64,000 nt of DNA from Marivita sp051251565 (GCF_051251565.1 NZ_JBPOFB010000005.1:62001-126000), one strand, 5' to 3'; positions 1 through 9,558 are shown, numbered from the stretch's first letter. The notes: generated by a model not told the origin, from the letters alone. A program made the numbers and translations.

Positions 1-1556
1 CGCTTCCCTCAGAGAACGGCGCAGATCGGTTTGTCTTTCTCGAAGACCTGCTGCTGTTGCATTTCGACCGGCTGTTTCCCGGCTACAAGCTGCGCGACCA
101 TTTCGGGTTCCGGGTGCTGCGCGACAGCGACATTGAGGTCGAGGACGAGGCCGAAGACCTCGTGCGCGAATTCGAGGTGGCACTGAAACGGCGGCGGCGC
201 GGCGAAGTGGTGCGTCTGACCATCACCGCCGGATCGTCCAAGGGCCTGCGCGACACGGTGATGCGCGAATTGCGCGTACGCGACGATGACGTGATCGAAC
301 TCACCGGGATGATCGGCGCGGCCGACCTCAAGGAGCTGGTTCTGGACAGCCGCCCTGACCTGCTTTGGCCCAGCTTTACCCCCCGCGTGCCCGAACGGGT
401 GCAGGATTTCGACGGCGATATGTTCGCCGCGATCAAACAAAAAGACATGCTGCTGCACCACCCCTACGAAACATTCGACATGGTGGTGCGGTTTCTGGCG
501 CAGGCCGCGCGTGACCCGGACGTGGTGGCGATCAAGCAAACGCTGTACCGCACGTCGCGCCAATCCCCCATCGTCGCTGCCCTGTGCGAGGCCGCGGAAG
601 ATGGCAAATCAGTCACCGCTTTGGTGGAACTCAAGGCGCGGTTCGACGAGGCCGCCAATATCCGACAGTCCCGGCGGCTGGAACGGTCCGGCGCGCATGT
701 GGTCTACGGCTTTCTTGACTGGAAGACGCATGCCAAAATCTCGATCGTGGTGCGCCGCGAAGGTGACCGGCTGGTGACCTATACCCATTACGGGACCGGA
801 AATTACCACCCGATCACAGCGACCATCTACACCGATTTAAGCTTTTTCACCTGCGATGCTGCCTTGGGCCGCGACGCCACAAAGGTGTTCAACTACCTGT
901 CCGGCTATGCCCTGCCCGACGGGTTGGAAAACCTGAGCATTTCGCCACATTCGCTCAAGCCCAAGATGCTTGAGATGATCGCCGCCGAGGCCGCCCATGC
1001 CCGTGCAGGCAAACCGGCACATATTTGGCTCAAGATGAATTCGCTGATCGAACCTGACATGATCGACGCGCTGTATGCGGCCAGTCAGGACGGGGTCAAG
1101 ATCGACTGCGTGATCCGGGGCATTTGCGGCTTGCGCCCCGGTGTCGAGGGCCTCAGCGAGAACATCCGCGTCAAATCCATCGTCGGGCGGTTTCTCGAAC
1201 ATTCGCGCATCATCTGTTTCGGCAACGGGCACGGGCTTCCACACAAGAAATCGCGCGTTTTCATGTCCTCTGCCGATTGGATGGGCCGCAACCTGACGCG
1301 CCGTGTCGAAACGCTGGTCGAGATCGAGAACCCCACAGTGAAAGCGCAGATCGTGAGCCAGATCATGGCAGCGAATTTGGCGGATGTGGCGCAAAGCTGG
1401 ATCATGCAGCCCGACGGCGCATTCGTGCGCACCACATGGGACGACGGGGAATTTGCGTTCAATTGCCACCGTTTTTTCATGGAAAACCCATCGCTGTCAG
1501 GGCGCGGATCTGCGGGTGCGTCGGACGTGCCCAAACTGACCCACACCGAGGAATAG
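1..1556 (+). CDS. ppk1: Polyphosphate kinase PPK1, 5'-truncated by window edge
   Basis: Makes inorganic polyphosphate from the gamma-phosphate of ATP. The frame is already open at base 3, and about 518 codons are visible against roughly 690-730 in complete PPK1, so the N-terminal and part of the head domain lie outside the window. Two conserved histidines are present: the autophosphorylated one in KTHAKI (codon 729-731, followed by the family-typical HYGTGNYHP) and the second in LEHSRI (codon 1200-1202). Phospholipase-D-like C-terminal domains are complete and end in a Ser/Gly-rich tail. A Ppx/GppA gene follows 98 bases downstream on the same strand, the usual synthesis/degradation pairing. 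A TTG at 57 is an internal codon, not the start. Confidence 0.95.
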   Translation, partial: LPSENGADRFVFLEDLLLLHFDRLFPGYKLRDHFGFRVLRDSDIEVEDEAEDLVREFEVALKRRRRGEVVRLTITAGSSKGLRDTVMRELRVRDDDVIELTGMIGAADLKELVLDSRPDLLWPSFTPRVPERVQDFDGDMFAAIKQKDMLLHHPYETFDMVVRFLAQAARDPDVVAIKQTLYRTSRQSPIVAALCEAAEDGKSVTALVELKARFDEAANIRQSRRLERSGAHVVYGFLDWKTHAKISIVVRREGDRLVTYTHYGTGNYHPITATIYTDLSFFTCDAALGRDATKVFNYLSGYALPDGLENLSISPHSLKPKMLEMIAAEAAHARAGKPAHIWLKMNSLIEPDMIDALYAASQDGVKIDCVIRGICGLRPGVEGLSENIRVKSIVGRFLEHSRIICFGNGHGLPHKKSRVFMSSADWMGRNLTRRVETLVEIENPTVKAQIVSQIMAANLADVAQSWIMQPDGAFVRTTWDDGEFAFNCHRFFMENPSLSGRGSAGASDVPKLTHTEE

Positions 1557-1654
1557 CGCCGCAACCCGCGCGTGACGCGCCGTCGCCTTTTGTGTTTTCT
1601 TGACCTTGCCACCTTGCTTTGACACGGTGCGCGCACGCATGACCGGGGAATCCC

Positions 1655-3202
1655 ATGGACGGAATTTCTGACGCCGACCACGACCCGATGGGCCTGTTTG
1701 GCCGTCCTTTGTTCAACGACCCAAAGGCGCGCGCGCTGTCGCGGGTCGGGGTTATCGACATTGGATCGAACTCGGTCCGTCTGGTCGTGTTCGATGGCGC
1801 GGCCCGGTCACCTGCCTATTTTTACAACGAAAAACTGATGTGTGCGCTGGGTGCGGGCATGTCGGAAACCGGGCGGCTCAACCCGCAAGGGCGGGCCCGC
1901 GCGCTGCAAGCGCTCAAGCGGTTTCAAGCACTGGCAGAAGGCATGAACCTGCCCCCACTCAGCGTTGTGGCCACCGCCGCAGTGCGTGAGGCCGAAGACG
2001 GGTCTGAATTCCGTGAAGACGTGCTGCGCGAAACCGGGCTGCGGATCTGGGTGATCGGCGGCGAGGAAGAGGCGCGGCTGTCGGCGCAGGGCGTCATGCT
2101 GGGTTGGCCCGGCAGCTACGGTCTGGTCTGCGATATTGGCGGGTCATCGATGGAGCTTGCCGAAATCTCGGAAGGCCGCGTCGGACGGCGGATCAGCTCG
2201 AACCTTGGTCCGCTGAAACTGCGCGATCTGACGGGGGGGCAGAAAGGCCGAGACACTCATATCAAGGATGTGATGGCCAAGCTGGCCGAGCATATGGGGC
2301 CACAGCGCGACCGCTTGTTCCTTGTCGGTGGGTCGTGGCGGGCGATTGCCCGGATCGACATGCACCGGCGCGGCTATCCGCTGCACGTGCTGCATGAATA
2401 CCGGATGACCAAGAAAGCGGTGACCCAAACCGCCAAGTTCATCAAGTCCAGTAACCCCGAAGAGCTGCGTCAGGCCTGCGGCGTGTCCAGCGCGCGGATG
2501 GATCTGGTGCCCTACGCTGTCGATGTTCTCAAACGGCTGGTGCAAACGTTCAAACCCAAGGACATCGCCATTTCAAGCTATGGTATCCGCGAGGGGCTGC
2601 TTTACGAACAAATGCCGCAAGAACTGCGCGACCGGGATCCGCTGATCGAAGCGTGCCGCTTTGCCGAGGCCAAGGATGCCCGCCTGCCCGGCTTTGGCAA
2701 GAAGCTGTTTCGCTTTGTTTTGCCGTTGTTTTCGGCATCCGATCCCGCACGATTGCGGCTCGTGAAAGCGGCGTGCCTCTTGCATGACGTGAGCTGGCGC
2801 GCCCACCCGGATTACCGCGCCGAGACCTGTTTCGACAATGCCACACGCGCCAATCTGGGCGGGCTCAAACATTCCGAACGTGTGTTCTTGGGGTTGGCCC
2901 TGTTGCACCGCTACAAGAACAAGCGCGAAGGCACGCGTTTTGAAGACCTTGAGGGACTGCTGTCCGAGAAACAAATTCTGGACGCAGAGGTCCTGGGCAA
3001 GGCGCTGCGCTTTGGCTCTATGCTTTGGATGTCGGATGCCAGCGCAGATGGAACCGCGCTTGAATGGCGGCCCCGCAAAAAGCTGTTGCGGCTTAAGCTG
3101 ACAAGGGCGTCGGTGCCACTTTATGGCGAAGTGGCCGAAGCGCGGTTTCAGTCGCTTGCGGCATCGCTAGAGGCCCAAACCGAAGTGCTGATCGGGCGAT
3201 GA
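1655..3202 (+). CDS. ppx: Exopolyphosphatase / Ppx-GppA phosphatase
   Basis: A 515-residue member of the Ppx/GppA family (ASKHA fold), which removes terminal phosphate from polyphosphate or pppGpp. The N-terminal phosphate-binding motif VIDIGSNSVRLVVF lies near residues 33-46 and the second glycine-rich loop CDIGGSSMELAEI near residue 155. The C-terminal part (about 320-500) is the HD-like helical domain, with LHDVSW. It lies behind ppk1, which favours polyphosphate as substrate, though GppA activity cannot be excluded. ATG at 1655 is the first start in a frame with about 30 residues ahead of the ASKHA domain; no strong ribosome-binding site is visible, so the start is moderately certain. Confidence 0.93.
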   Translation: MDGISDADHDPMGLFGRPLFNDPKARALSRVGVIDIGSNSVRLVVFDGAARSPAYFYNEKLMCALGAGMSETGRLNPQGRARALQALKRFQALAEGMNLPPLSVVATAAVREAEDGSEFREDVLRETGLRIWVIGGEEEARLSAQGVMLGWPGSYGLVCDIGGSSMELAEISEGRVGRRISSNLGPLKLRDLTGGQKGRDTHIKDVMAKLAEHMGPQRDRLFLVGGSWRAIARIDMHRRGYPLHVLHEYRMTKKAVTQTAKFIKSSNPEELRQACGVSSARMDLVPYAVDVLKRLVQTFKPKDIAISSYGIREGLLYEQMPQELRDRDPLIEACRFAEAKDARLPGFGKKLFRFVLPLFSASDPARLRLVKAACLLHDVSWRAHPDYRAETCFDNATRANLGGLKHSERVFLGLALLHRYKNKREGTRFEDLEGLLSEKQILDAEVLGKALRFGSMLWMSDASADGTALEWRPRKKLLRLKLTRASVPLYGEVAEARFQSLAASLEAQTEVLIGR

Positions 3203-3235
3203 TCCGACGCGGCGACGCAAGCAATGGTTTGGAAA

Positions 3236-3255
3236 ATTTTACCAATCGGTAAAAT
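3236..3255. repeat. Inverted repeat ATTTTACC-N4-GGTAAAAT
   Basis: A perfect 8-base inverted repeat around AATC sits between the converging ends of the Ppx gene and the DUF3422 gene. It lacks the GC-rich stem of an ordinary terminator, although A/T flanks are present. The same ATTTTACC box recurs upstream of the DUF3422 gene at 4594 and 4631. Protein-binding site or weak terminator; not decided. Confidence 0.5.
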
Positions 3256-4554
3256 TCAAAGCTCCGGCCCACCCTGTTCGACCACCCGGCGGATCCGTCG
3301 AATGGCCAGCCAGACCAAAAGCACCACGGGGATTGTCGCCGCTGCGGTCACAGCGCCTTTGCTGATCCCAAGCATTTCGGCCAGCGGGTAAAGCAAGTAT
3401 CCGGCAAGCGACACCGCGTAGTAGCTGATGGCGACAACCGACAGGCCCTCGACCGTCTTTTGCAGCCGCAACTGCATATCCGCGCGCTGGTTCATGCTTT
3501 CCAAGAGCTGTTGGTTCTGCGCCGATCGCGCCACTTCGACCCGTGTCCGCAACAGATCGCCCGCGCGCACCGCCCGTGCCGCCATGGCCGACAACCGGCT
3601 TTCGGCAGATTTCACCGTCCGCATCGCCGGATCGTAGCGGCGGGTCATGAATTCGGCAAAGGTCTGACGGCCTTCAAACCGTTCTTCACGCAGCACCGAC
3701 ACACGCTGTTCGACAATCGCCTCGTAGGCGCCGGTAGCGCCAAAGCGGAACGAGGTCTGGGCAGAGAGCGATTCAAGCTCTGCCGACACCGACAAAAGCG
3801 CCTTGAGCCGGTCTTCTTCCTGGCCGTCACCATTGGTCATCGCCGCCATCAGACGCGTGAGTTCATTGTCGATCTCGCCCATGCGCGGACCCATTTCTCG
3901 CACGCGGGTGAACCCCAGCATGGACATGGTCTTGTAGGTCTCAATCTCGCACAAACGTTGCACGATCCTCCCTACCCTGCGGCGGCCAATACCGGGACTG
4001 ACGAAACAGCCAAAGCGCAGATGGCCCGCCGGATCGATGCGAAAATCGCCCGCCACGATGGCGTCATCGTCCAGCACGCGGCTCACAGCGAGGCTTTCCG
4101 GCACGAACCAATCCGACAAGTTCTGCGAGATTGCCGCCTCGTCGGGGCGATCTTCGACGCGGATCAAGGCCGAGGTGATGCGCACGCCGGGGGCGGAGGC
4201 AAGCCAAGTTTCGGGGAAGACATCCATATCCGCCGGATCGAACGGGCGGTCAGACATCCCGTTTATGAACACGGTATATGTCACAAATTCCGTGTGCTGT
4301 TCCCATTTCAGCGTGTGCTGCCCGATCTGACCGGAGAAATGCGTGGCCCCCGGCTGAGGATGCGCTGTGCCGTACCGATCCAACAACGCCTTGAGGTGGT
4401 CCAGATCGTGTGTCTTGTCCCGCGCAGCCGCAGCACTGGGTTTCTTCAACGCCAGATAAACCGCGCGACACGGCGCTTCGAGCGACGGAAAGGGCCGCGC
4501 ATGCAGTTCATTGGATAGCGCATAGCGCAGCGGGTGGTCTTCTATCGGGGCCAT
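3256..4554 (-). CDS. DUF3422 family membrane-anchored protein
   Basis: A 432-residue protein matching the DUF3422 family by its opening (HPLRYALSNELHARPFP) and overall layout. Function is unknown. A long soluble region with coiled-coil-like stretches (about residues 240-360) is followed by two C-terminal hydrophobic segments (about 375-395 and 402-420) and a basic tail, so it is probably anchored in the inner membrane by its C terminus. It converges with the Ppx gene. Three TTTACC-type boxes lie in its upstream region. Family membership is clear; no biochemical role should be inferred. Confidence 0.85.
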   Translation of the reverse strand: MAPIEDHPLRYALSNELHARPFPSLEAPCRAVYLALKKPSAAAARDKTHDLDHLKALLDRYGTAHPQPGATHFSGQIGQHTLKWEQHTEFVTYTVFINGMSDRPFDPADMDVFPETWLASAPGVRITSALIRVEDRPDEAAISQNLSDWFVPESLAVSRVLDDDAIVAGDFRIDPAGHLRFGCFVSPGIGRRRVGRIVQRLCEIETYKTMSMLGFTRVREMGPRMGEIDNELTRLMAAMTNGDGQEEDRLKALLSVSAELESLSAQTSFRFGATGAYEAIVEQRVSVLREERFEGRQTFAEFMTRRYDPAMRTVKSAESRLSAMAARAVRAGDLLRTRVEVARSAQNQQLLESMNQRADMQLRLQKTVEGLSVVAISYYAVSLAGYLLYPLAEMLGISKGAVTAAATIPVVLLVWLAIRRIRRVVEQGGPEL

Positions 4555-4589
4555 GGGTCGATCTTTCGAATTTCGCTCAGACTTAGGCG

Positions 4590-4642
4590 GGTGATTTTAC
4601 CAAGTAAAGGAAATTACCAAACTTTTCAGTATTTTACCGGTA
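4590..4642. promoter_or_regulatory. Three spaced TTTACC boxes upstream of the DUF3422 gene
   Basis: ATTTTACC occurs at 4594-4601 and 4631-4638 (the latter extended to ATTTTACCGGTA), with the related AAATTACC at 4611-4618, so boxes recur every 17-20 bases in an AT-rich patch 40-90 bases ahead of the DUF3422 start. The spacing is near two helical turns, as for cooperative regulator binding. The regulator is unknown. Confidence 0.4.
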
Positions 4643-4843
4643 TCCAACTGTATGCATTTGCGGCTTCGGCGCAGCGCTGTGCACGCCGCCCACAGAACGG
4701 GCAGGTCGATAAAACCGGACAGCCGCATGATCTGAAACGGTTTTTGCGGTGGGTCAACGCGCTGTCACGCCATCTGTCGTAAAATTGGGACGGTCTGAGA
4801 GGGCAGCATCCATGTGACCCTATCGCAATCAGGAGAAGCGGCC

Positions 4844-5380
4844 ATGAAATTGTTTATAGGATACGCCACCACAGAAGGACAAACCCGAAAAATCGCGCGC
4901 CATGTCGCCGACCGCTTGGTTGACATGGGCCATTCGGTCGAGCTTGGCCCGCTGGGTGATCTGGGGCCTTTGGACCTGACGCGCTTTGACGGGGCGATTC
5001 TGGCCGGGTCGCTGCATATTGGACATTACCAGAAAGCGCTGTCCGACTTTGCCGACAAACAGGCGGTCAAGCTCAATGACATGCCAACGCTTATGATTTC
5101 GGTGTCGCTTGCAGCGGCTGGGCATGATGCAGAAGAGTGGCGCAGCCTTGAGGGTATCCTGTCGGATTTCACCGAAGCAACGGGCTGGACCCCCGGTCAG
5201 GTGGCGCAGGTGGCGGGGGCCTATACGCCTTCGCGCTATGACGTCTTTCGCCGCTTTGCGATGCGCCGGATCATCACCATTAAAGACCCCACAGCCGATA
5301 TGGATTGGGACAAGGAATACACCGATTGGCCCGCGCTTGATGCAACCTTGTCGGAGTGGCTGGCCGGGCCGAAGGCCTGA
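4844..5380 (+). CDS. Flavodoxin-domain protein, HemG-like protoporphyrinogen oxidase
   Basis: A 178-residue flavodoxin-fold protein. The FMN phosphate-binding loop is YATTEGQTRKIA at about residues 6-17, and SLHIGHYQ and the C-terminal MDWDKEYTDW match HemG (menaquinone-dependent protoporphyrinogen IX oxidase). Length equals that of HemG. I use the ATG at 4844 because AGGAGAAG lies just ahead of it; an upstream GTG at 4814 lacks such support. It stands alone and ends in a shared terminator opposite pntB. The heme role is inferred from family resemblance; a general flavodoxin role remains possible. Confidence 0.8.
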   Translation: MKLFIGYATTEGQTRKIARHVADRLVDMGHSVELGPLGDLGPLDLTRFDGAILAGSLHIGHYQKALSDFADKQAVKLNDMPTLMISVSLAAAGHDAEEWRSLEGILSDFTEATGWTPGQVAQVAGAYTPSRYDVFRRFAMRRIITIKDPTADMDWDKEYTDWPALDATLSEWLAGPKA

Positions 5381-5384
5381 ATGA

Positions 5385-5416
5385 AAAAGCCCCGCATGTT
5401 GTCATGCGGGGCTTTT
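5385..5416. terminator. Bidirectional rho-independent terminator
   Basis: AAAAGCCCCGCATG pairs perfectly with CATGCGGGGCTTTT around TTGT. A-run on one side and T-run on the other let it serve both the HemG-like gene (+) and pntB (-). Confidence 0.9.
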
Positions 5417-5438
5417 CTGTTTCGTATGTTGCGCCCGA

Positions 5439-6959
5439 TCAGGTGATCTTGGCCAACAGCGAGTCGAGGCTGGCTTTTGCATCGCCATAGAACATCCGCG
5501 TATTGTCCTTGAAGAACAGCGGGTTCTCGATACCGGAATAGCCGGTGCCCTGCCCACGCTTGGACACAAACACCTGTTTTGCCTTCCAGCATTCCAGAAC
5601 CGGCATACCGGCGATGGGGCTGTTGGGGTCGTCCTGTGCTGCGGGGTTCACGATATCGTTCGAGCCGATGACGATGGCGACATCCGTATCGGGGAAGTCG
5701 TCGTTGATCTCGTCCATCTCAAGCACGATGTCGTAAGGCACCTTGGCTTCGGCAAGAAGCACGTTCATGTGGCCCGGCAAACGGCCCGCAACCGGGTGGA
5801 TCGCAAAGCGGACGTTCTTGCCCTTGGCGCGCAGGCGCTTGGTCAGTTCGGACACGGATTGCTGTGCCTGTGCGACGGCCATTCCGTAGCCTGGGATGAT
5901 GACGATACTGTCGGCCTCTTCCAGCGCGGCTGCCACGCCGTCTGCGTCGATTGCGATCTGTTCGCCTTCGACGGCCATCTGTTCACCCGCTTTTGCCCCG
6001 CCAAAGCCGCCAAGGATGACGCTGACGAACGACCGGTTCATCGCCTTACACATGATGTAGGACAGAATCGCACCGGAGGAGCCAACCAGCGCACCCACAA
6101 CGATCAACAGGTCATTGCCAAGGCTGAAACCAATCGCAGCCGCCGCCCAGCCAGAATAGCTGTTGAGCATGGAGACCACGACGGGCATGTCCGCGCCGCC
6201 GATACCCATGATCAGGTGGTAGCCGATAAAGAGCGCCAAAAGCGCCAGCAGAACCAATGTCCAGCTGCCCGCACCGCCCAGATACATCGCCAGCAGCAAG
6301 ACAGAGCCCGCAGCTGCGCCAGCATTGAGCAGGTGGCCGCCCGGAAGTTGGTTGGCCCCAGTGTCGACCTTGAAGGGCAGAAGGCTCGATCCGCCCGCCA
6401 GCTTGGCATAGGCGATGACAGACCCGGTAAAGGTGACCGCGCCGATCCAGATGCCCAGCACCAGTTCGACCCGCAGGATGCCGATTTCGACCGAGGATTT
6501 CTTGGCGATCAGCTGACCAAAGGCGGACAGACTGTCATAGGTTTCCTTGGGCAGACCAATAGCAGTGATGCCGTCATCGCCCACAGCGCCCATGACAAGG
6601 CCCTGTGCCTCGTAGATGTTGCCGATGTAGTTGATCATGATGTCAGCGTTGAAACCGACGAACACAGCCGCCAGACCCACAAGCGAGTGCATGATGGCCA
6701 CAAGTTCGGGCATCTGGGTCATCTCGACCTTGGTGGCCAGTTGATAACCGACGGCTGCACCGCCCGCGATCAGGACCAATGACGCCAGCCACAAGCCAGA
6801 GCCGGGGCCGAACATCGTGGCGATCACGGCGACGGCCATGCCCACAATGCCATACCAGACCGCGCGTTTCGCGCTTTCCTGACCCGACAGGCCACCCAGC
6901 GACAGAATGAAAAGAATGCCTGCGACCACATAGGCCGCGATGGTGAATGCGTTTTCCAT
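5439..6959 (-). CDS. pntB: NAD(P) transhydrogenase subunit beta
   Basis: Membrane subunit of the proton-translocating transhydrogenase that reduces NADP+ with NADH at the expense of the proton gradient. The 506 residues comprise eight or nine hydrophobic helices (about 1-320) and the NADP(H)-binding domain III at the C terminus, with VIIPGYGMAVAQAQ near residue 355 and GSNDIVNPAA near 455. It lies 12 bases downstream of pntA on the same strand, as in known pnt operons. It is somewhat longer than the 462 residues of the E. coli protein. Confidence 0.96.
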   Translation of the reverse strand: MENAFTIAAYVVAGILFILSLGGLSGQESAKRAVWYGIVGMAVAVIATMFGPGSGLWLASLVLIAGGAAVGYQLATKVEMTQMPELVAIMHSLVGLAAVFVGFNADIMINYIGNIYEAQGLVMGAVGDDGITAIGLPKETYDSLSAFGQLIAKKSSVEIGILRVELVLGIWIGAVTFTGSVIAYAKLAGGSSLLPFKVDTGANQLPGGHLLNAGAAAGSVLLLAMYLGGAGSWTLVLLALLALFIGYHLIMGIGGADMPVVVSMLNSYSGWAAAAIGFSLGNDLLIVVGALVGSSGAILSYIMCKAMNRSFVSVILGGFGGAKAGEQMAVEGEQIAIDADGVAAALEEADSIVIIPGYGMAVAQAQQSVSELTKRLRAKGKNVRFAIHPVAGRLPGHMNVLLAEAKVPYDIVLEMDEINDDFPDTDVAIVIGSNDIVNPAAQDDPNSPIAGMPVLECWKAKQVFVSKRGQGTGYSGIENPLFFKDNTRMFYGDAKASLDSLLAKIT

Positions 6960-6971
6960 TGCCCCTGCCCC

Positions 6972-8549
6972 TTACGATTTCTGGAACATGGCGAGCATGC
7001 GCCGTGTCACGAGGAAGCCGCCGAAGATGTTGACGGAGGCCATGAAGATGCCAAGCGCGGCAAGGAGCGTGATGAGGATCGAACTGGAGCCAATCTGGAT
7101 AAGTGCGCCCAGAATGACGATCGACGAAATCGCGTTGGTGACCGCCATAAGCGGCGTGTGCAGCGAATGCGCCACGTTCCAGATGACCTGAAAGCCAATG
7201 AACACCGACAGCACGAACACGATGAAGTGCTGCATGAAGCTGGCGGGCATGCCAGGGATCAAACCGACACCCAGAATAAGCGCGGCACCGACGCCCAGCA
7301 GGGTGACCTGCTGCTTGGTCTGCGCCTTGAAGGCGGCCACTTCGTTGGCGCGCTTTTCTTCGGGCGTGAGTTCCTTGACCTTTTCCTTGGGCTTGGCCGC
7401 AATGGCGTTCACCTTTGGCGGCGGCGGTGGGAAGGTCACGGCCTTTTCATGCGTGATGGTGGCACCACGGATCACATCGTCTTCCATGTTATGCACGACC
7501 TGCCCGTCTTTTTCGGGTGTGAGATCGGTCATCATGTGACGGATGTTGGTGGCGTACAGGTTGGACGATTGTGTGGCCATGCGCGATGGGAAGTCGGTGT
7601 AGCCGATGATCGTGACACCGTTTTCGGTGACAATCTTTTCGTCCATCACGGTCAGTTTGCAGTTGCCGCCTTTTTCCGCCGCGAGATCGATGATCACAGA
7701 ACCGGGCTTCATCGCCTTGACCATGTCTTCGGTCCAAAGCTCGGGCGCTTCGCGGTTCGGGATCAGCGCGGTGGTGATCACGATATCGATGTCGGGGGCG
7801 ATTTCGCGGAATTTCGCCAATTGCGCTGCGGCGAATTCTGGCGACGACACAGAGGCATAGCCGCCGGTCTTCGCACCGTCTTGCTGTTCTTCCTCAAAGT
7901 CGAGGAAGACAAATTCAGCGCCCATGGATTCAACCTGTTCGGCCACTTCAGGGCGCACGTCGAACGCGTAGGTGATCGCGCCAAGCGAGGTTGATGTCCC
8001 GATAGCAGCAAGACCCGCCACACCGGCACCAACGACCAGAACCTTGGCCGGGGGCACCTTGCCCGCAGCGGTGATCTGCCCGGTGAAAAAGCGGCCAAAG
8101 TTGTTGCCCGCTTCGATGACAGCACGGTAGCCCGCGATATTGGCCATTGAAGACAGCGCGTCCATCTTCTGGGCGCGGGAAATGCGCGGGACCATGTCCA
8201 TCGCAATGACCGACGTGCCCTGATCAGCCGCCTGCTGCATCAGCTTTTCATTTGCGACCGGATAGAAGAACGAGATCAAAAGCTGACCGTCGCGCGACTT
8301 TTTCAGCTCGGCATCGGTGGGTGGGCGCACTTTGGCCACCACATCCGCTGCTTTCCAAAGGGCAGCGGCGGTTTTGACAACCTCAACACCGGCCTCTTTA
8401 TACGTGGCATCATTGTAGCCTGCTGCGTCACCTGCACCGGTTTCGATGATGCAGTCATACCCCAGCTTTTGCAGCTGGCGGGCGGAATCCGGGGTCATGG
8501 CAACGCGTGCCTCACCCTTCATCACTTCCTTTGGCGTCCCGATTTTCAC
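6972..8549 (-). CDS. pntA: NAD(P) transhydrogenase subunit alpha
   Basis: NAD(H)-binding subunit of the proton-translocating transhydrogenase, 525 residues with a GTG start. The GTG at 8549 gives the family N terminus (VKIGTPKE) and has AAGGGGGA about 9 bases ahead; the longer open frame upstream has no homologous look. Domain I occupies residues 1-380 with the Rossmann motif VVGAGVAGLAAIG near 175. A proline/lysine linker near 385-415 leads into three or four C-terminal hydrophobic helices. This is a single fused alpha subunit rather than the split PntAA/PntAB found in some alphaproteobacteria such as Rhodospirillum. Confidence 0.95.
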   Translation of the reverse strand: MKIGTPKEVMKGEARVAMTPDSARQLQKLGYDCIIETGAGDAAGYNDATYKEAGVEVVKTAAALWKAADVVAKVRPPTDAELKKSRDGQLLISFFYPVANEKLMQQAADQGTSVIAMDMVPRISRAQKMDALSSMANIAGYRAVIEAGNNFGRFFTGQITAAGKVPPAKVLVVGAGVAGLAAIGTSTSLGAITYAFDVRPEVAEQVESMGAEFVFLDFEEEQQDGAKTGGYASVSSPEFAAAQLAKFREIAPDIDIVITTALIPNREAPELWTEDMVKAMKPGSVIIDLAAEKGGNCKLTVMDEKIVTENGVTIIGYTDFPSRMATQSSNLYATNIRHMMTDLTPEKDGQVVHNMEDDVIRGATITHEKAVTFPPPPPKVNAIAAKPKEKVKELTPEEKRANEVAAFKAQTKQQVTLLGVGAALILGVGLIPGMPASFMQHFIVFVLSVFIGFQVIWNVAHSLHTPLMAVTNAISSIVILGALIQIGSSSILITLLAALGIFMASVNIFGGFLVTRRMLAMFQKS

Positions 8550-8684
8550 CTGAGCCGTCCCCCTTTTCTTCGTTCCGAAGTGCCGTAGCGGCATGTTTGC
8601 GGCGATGGGTCTACAATGCTGACCTAAAACGCACAATGCTCCTCCACCGCGAAACGTTCGTCTAGAACAGATGGCTGCGGACGG

Positions 8685-9137
8685 CTAGAGCCAACGTCGC
8701 GTTTGTTTCTCGTATCGTGCAAAATCCGCACGAAAATTTCGCCGCAGACGTTTTTCTTCCGACAGAATGAAGTGTTTTTCGATCCACCAGACAAAGACCG
8801 GGATCAATGGGAGCGATAACACAGCGTCCCAATAGAGGATCATCCCGATCAGGATCAGCGAATCAGCCAAATAGATGGGATTGCGTGACCGTTTGAATAT
8901 GCCGCTGGTCACAAGCGCGTCCGGCGTCTCGTGTGGCATGATCGTGGTGCGATGCCGATGCATTTCATAGACAGCCAGCGCAATCAGCACCAGCCCCCCG
9001 CCAACAAGCAACCCGCCCAAAAGGTCAGCCCAGACCGGGCCAAAGCTGAGGCCGAAATCAAAGGATGTCTTTTGCCACCACGCAACAACAAGCGCTGCAC
9101 AAAGCCAGACTGGCGGTATGTCGATATATTTCATCAT
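8685..9137 (-). CDS. Isoprenylcysteine carboxyl methyltransferase-like membrane protein
   Basis: A 150-residue integral membrane protein with about four hydrophobic segments. The C-terminal half (GIFKRSRNPIYLAD, then the E-E-x-x-L pattern in LSEEKRLRRNF and FARYEKQTRRW) is the ICMT/PEMT-like S-adenosylmethionine methyltransferase signature. The substrate in bacteria is generally unknown. It starts with two adjacent ATG codons; I use the first. It lies upstream of pntA with a 135-base gap, so co-transcription is possible but not shown. Confidence 0.85.
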   Translation of the reverse strand: MMKYIDIPPVWLCAALVVAWWQKTSFDFGLSFGPVWADLLGGLLVGGGLVLIALAVYEMHRHRTTIMPHETPDALVTSGIFKRSRNPIYLADSLILIGMILYWDAVLSLPLIPVFVWWIEKHFILSEEKRLRRNFRADFARYEKQTRRWL

Positions 9138-9218
9138 GCGCCGGACATATCAAAGCCAAGCGCTGTGCGCGAGGTGGATCAGATGGACAAAAGGCCGCCC
9201 ACCGGGGCGACCCGAGCC

Positions 9219-9416
9219 TCACATCTTGACGCAGCCCAGGATCTCGTTTTTGGGGATGCGCGCAACCATCACGCCGCCATCAATGCGTTTGACGTGAAAT
9301 CCGTATCCACGCATGCGGAATTTCCATTCCGCCTCTGACAGCACCTTTTGGCGCTCGGATACAAGAAAATGGCGCAGTTCGCCAAGGTCGGGGCTAGAAA
9401 AAGCTTCAGTAAACAT
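9219..9416 (-). CDS. Small protein of unknown function, 65 aa
   Basis: A 65-residue basic, soluble protein that I do not recognise. The ATG at 9416 is preceded by GAGGAGA at ideal spacing, which is the main evidence that it is translated; an ATG 18 bases further upstream contains that same purine run within its codons. It has no membrane segment or signal peptide. It contains single-Cys and Trp residues (SEAEWKFRMRGYG, ILGCVKM) but no metal motif. Downstream, 81 bases separate it from the ICMT-like gene. Confidence 0.6.
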   Translation of the reverse strand: MFTEAFSSPDLGELRHFLVSERQKVLSEAEWKFRMRGYGFHVKRIDGGVMVARIPKNEILGCVKM

Positions 9417-9558
9417 GGGTGTCTCCTCGTACATTACCTGCCCTATTTGTCGCGTCAGATTGTGTTCAATTTTGGAACCAATCCCGGTTTTTTGCGGAAA
9501 CCGAAACAATGGCGGTGGGAGGAAGAAATTAACCGATACAAGTGACAGCGACGTCACC

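Noticed and set aside
5769..6782. Plus-strand open frame opposite pntB
   Set aside because: Shadow of a certain gene; Arg/Gln/Asp-rich composition and no homology.
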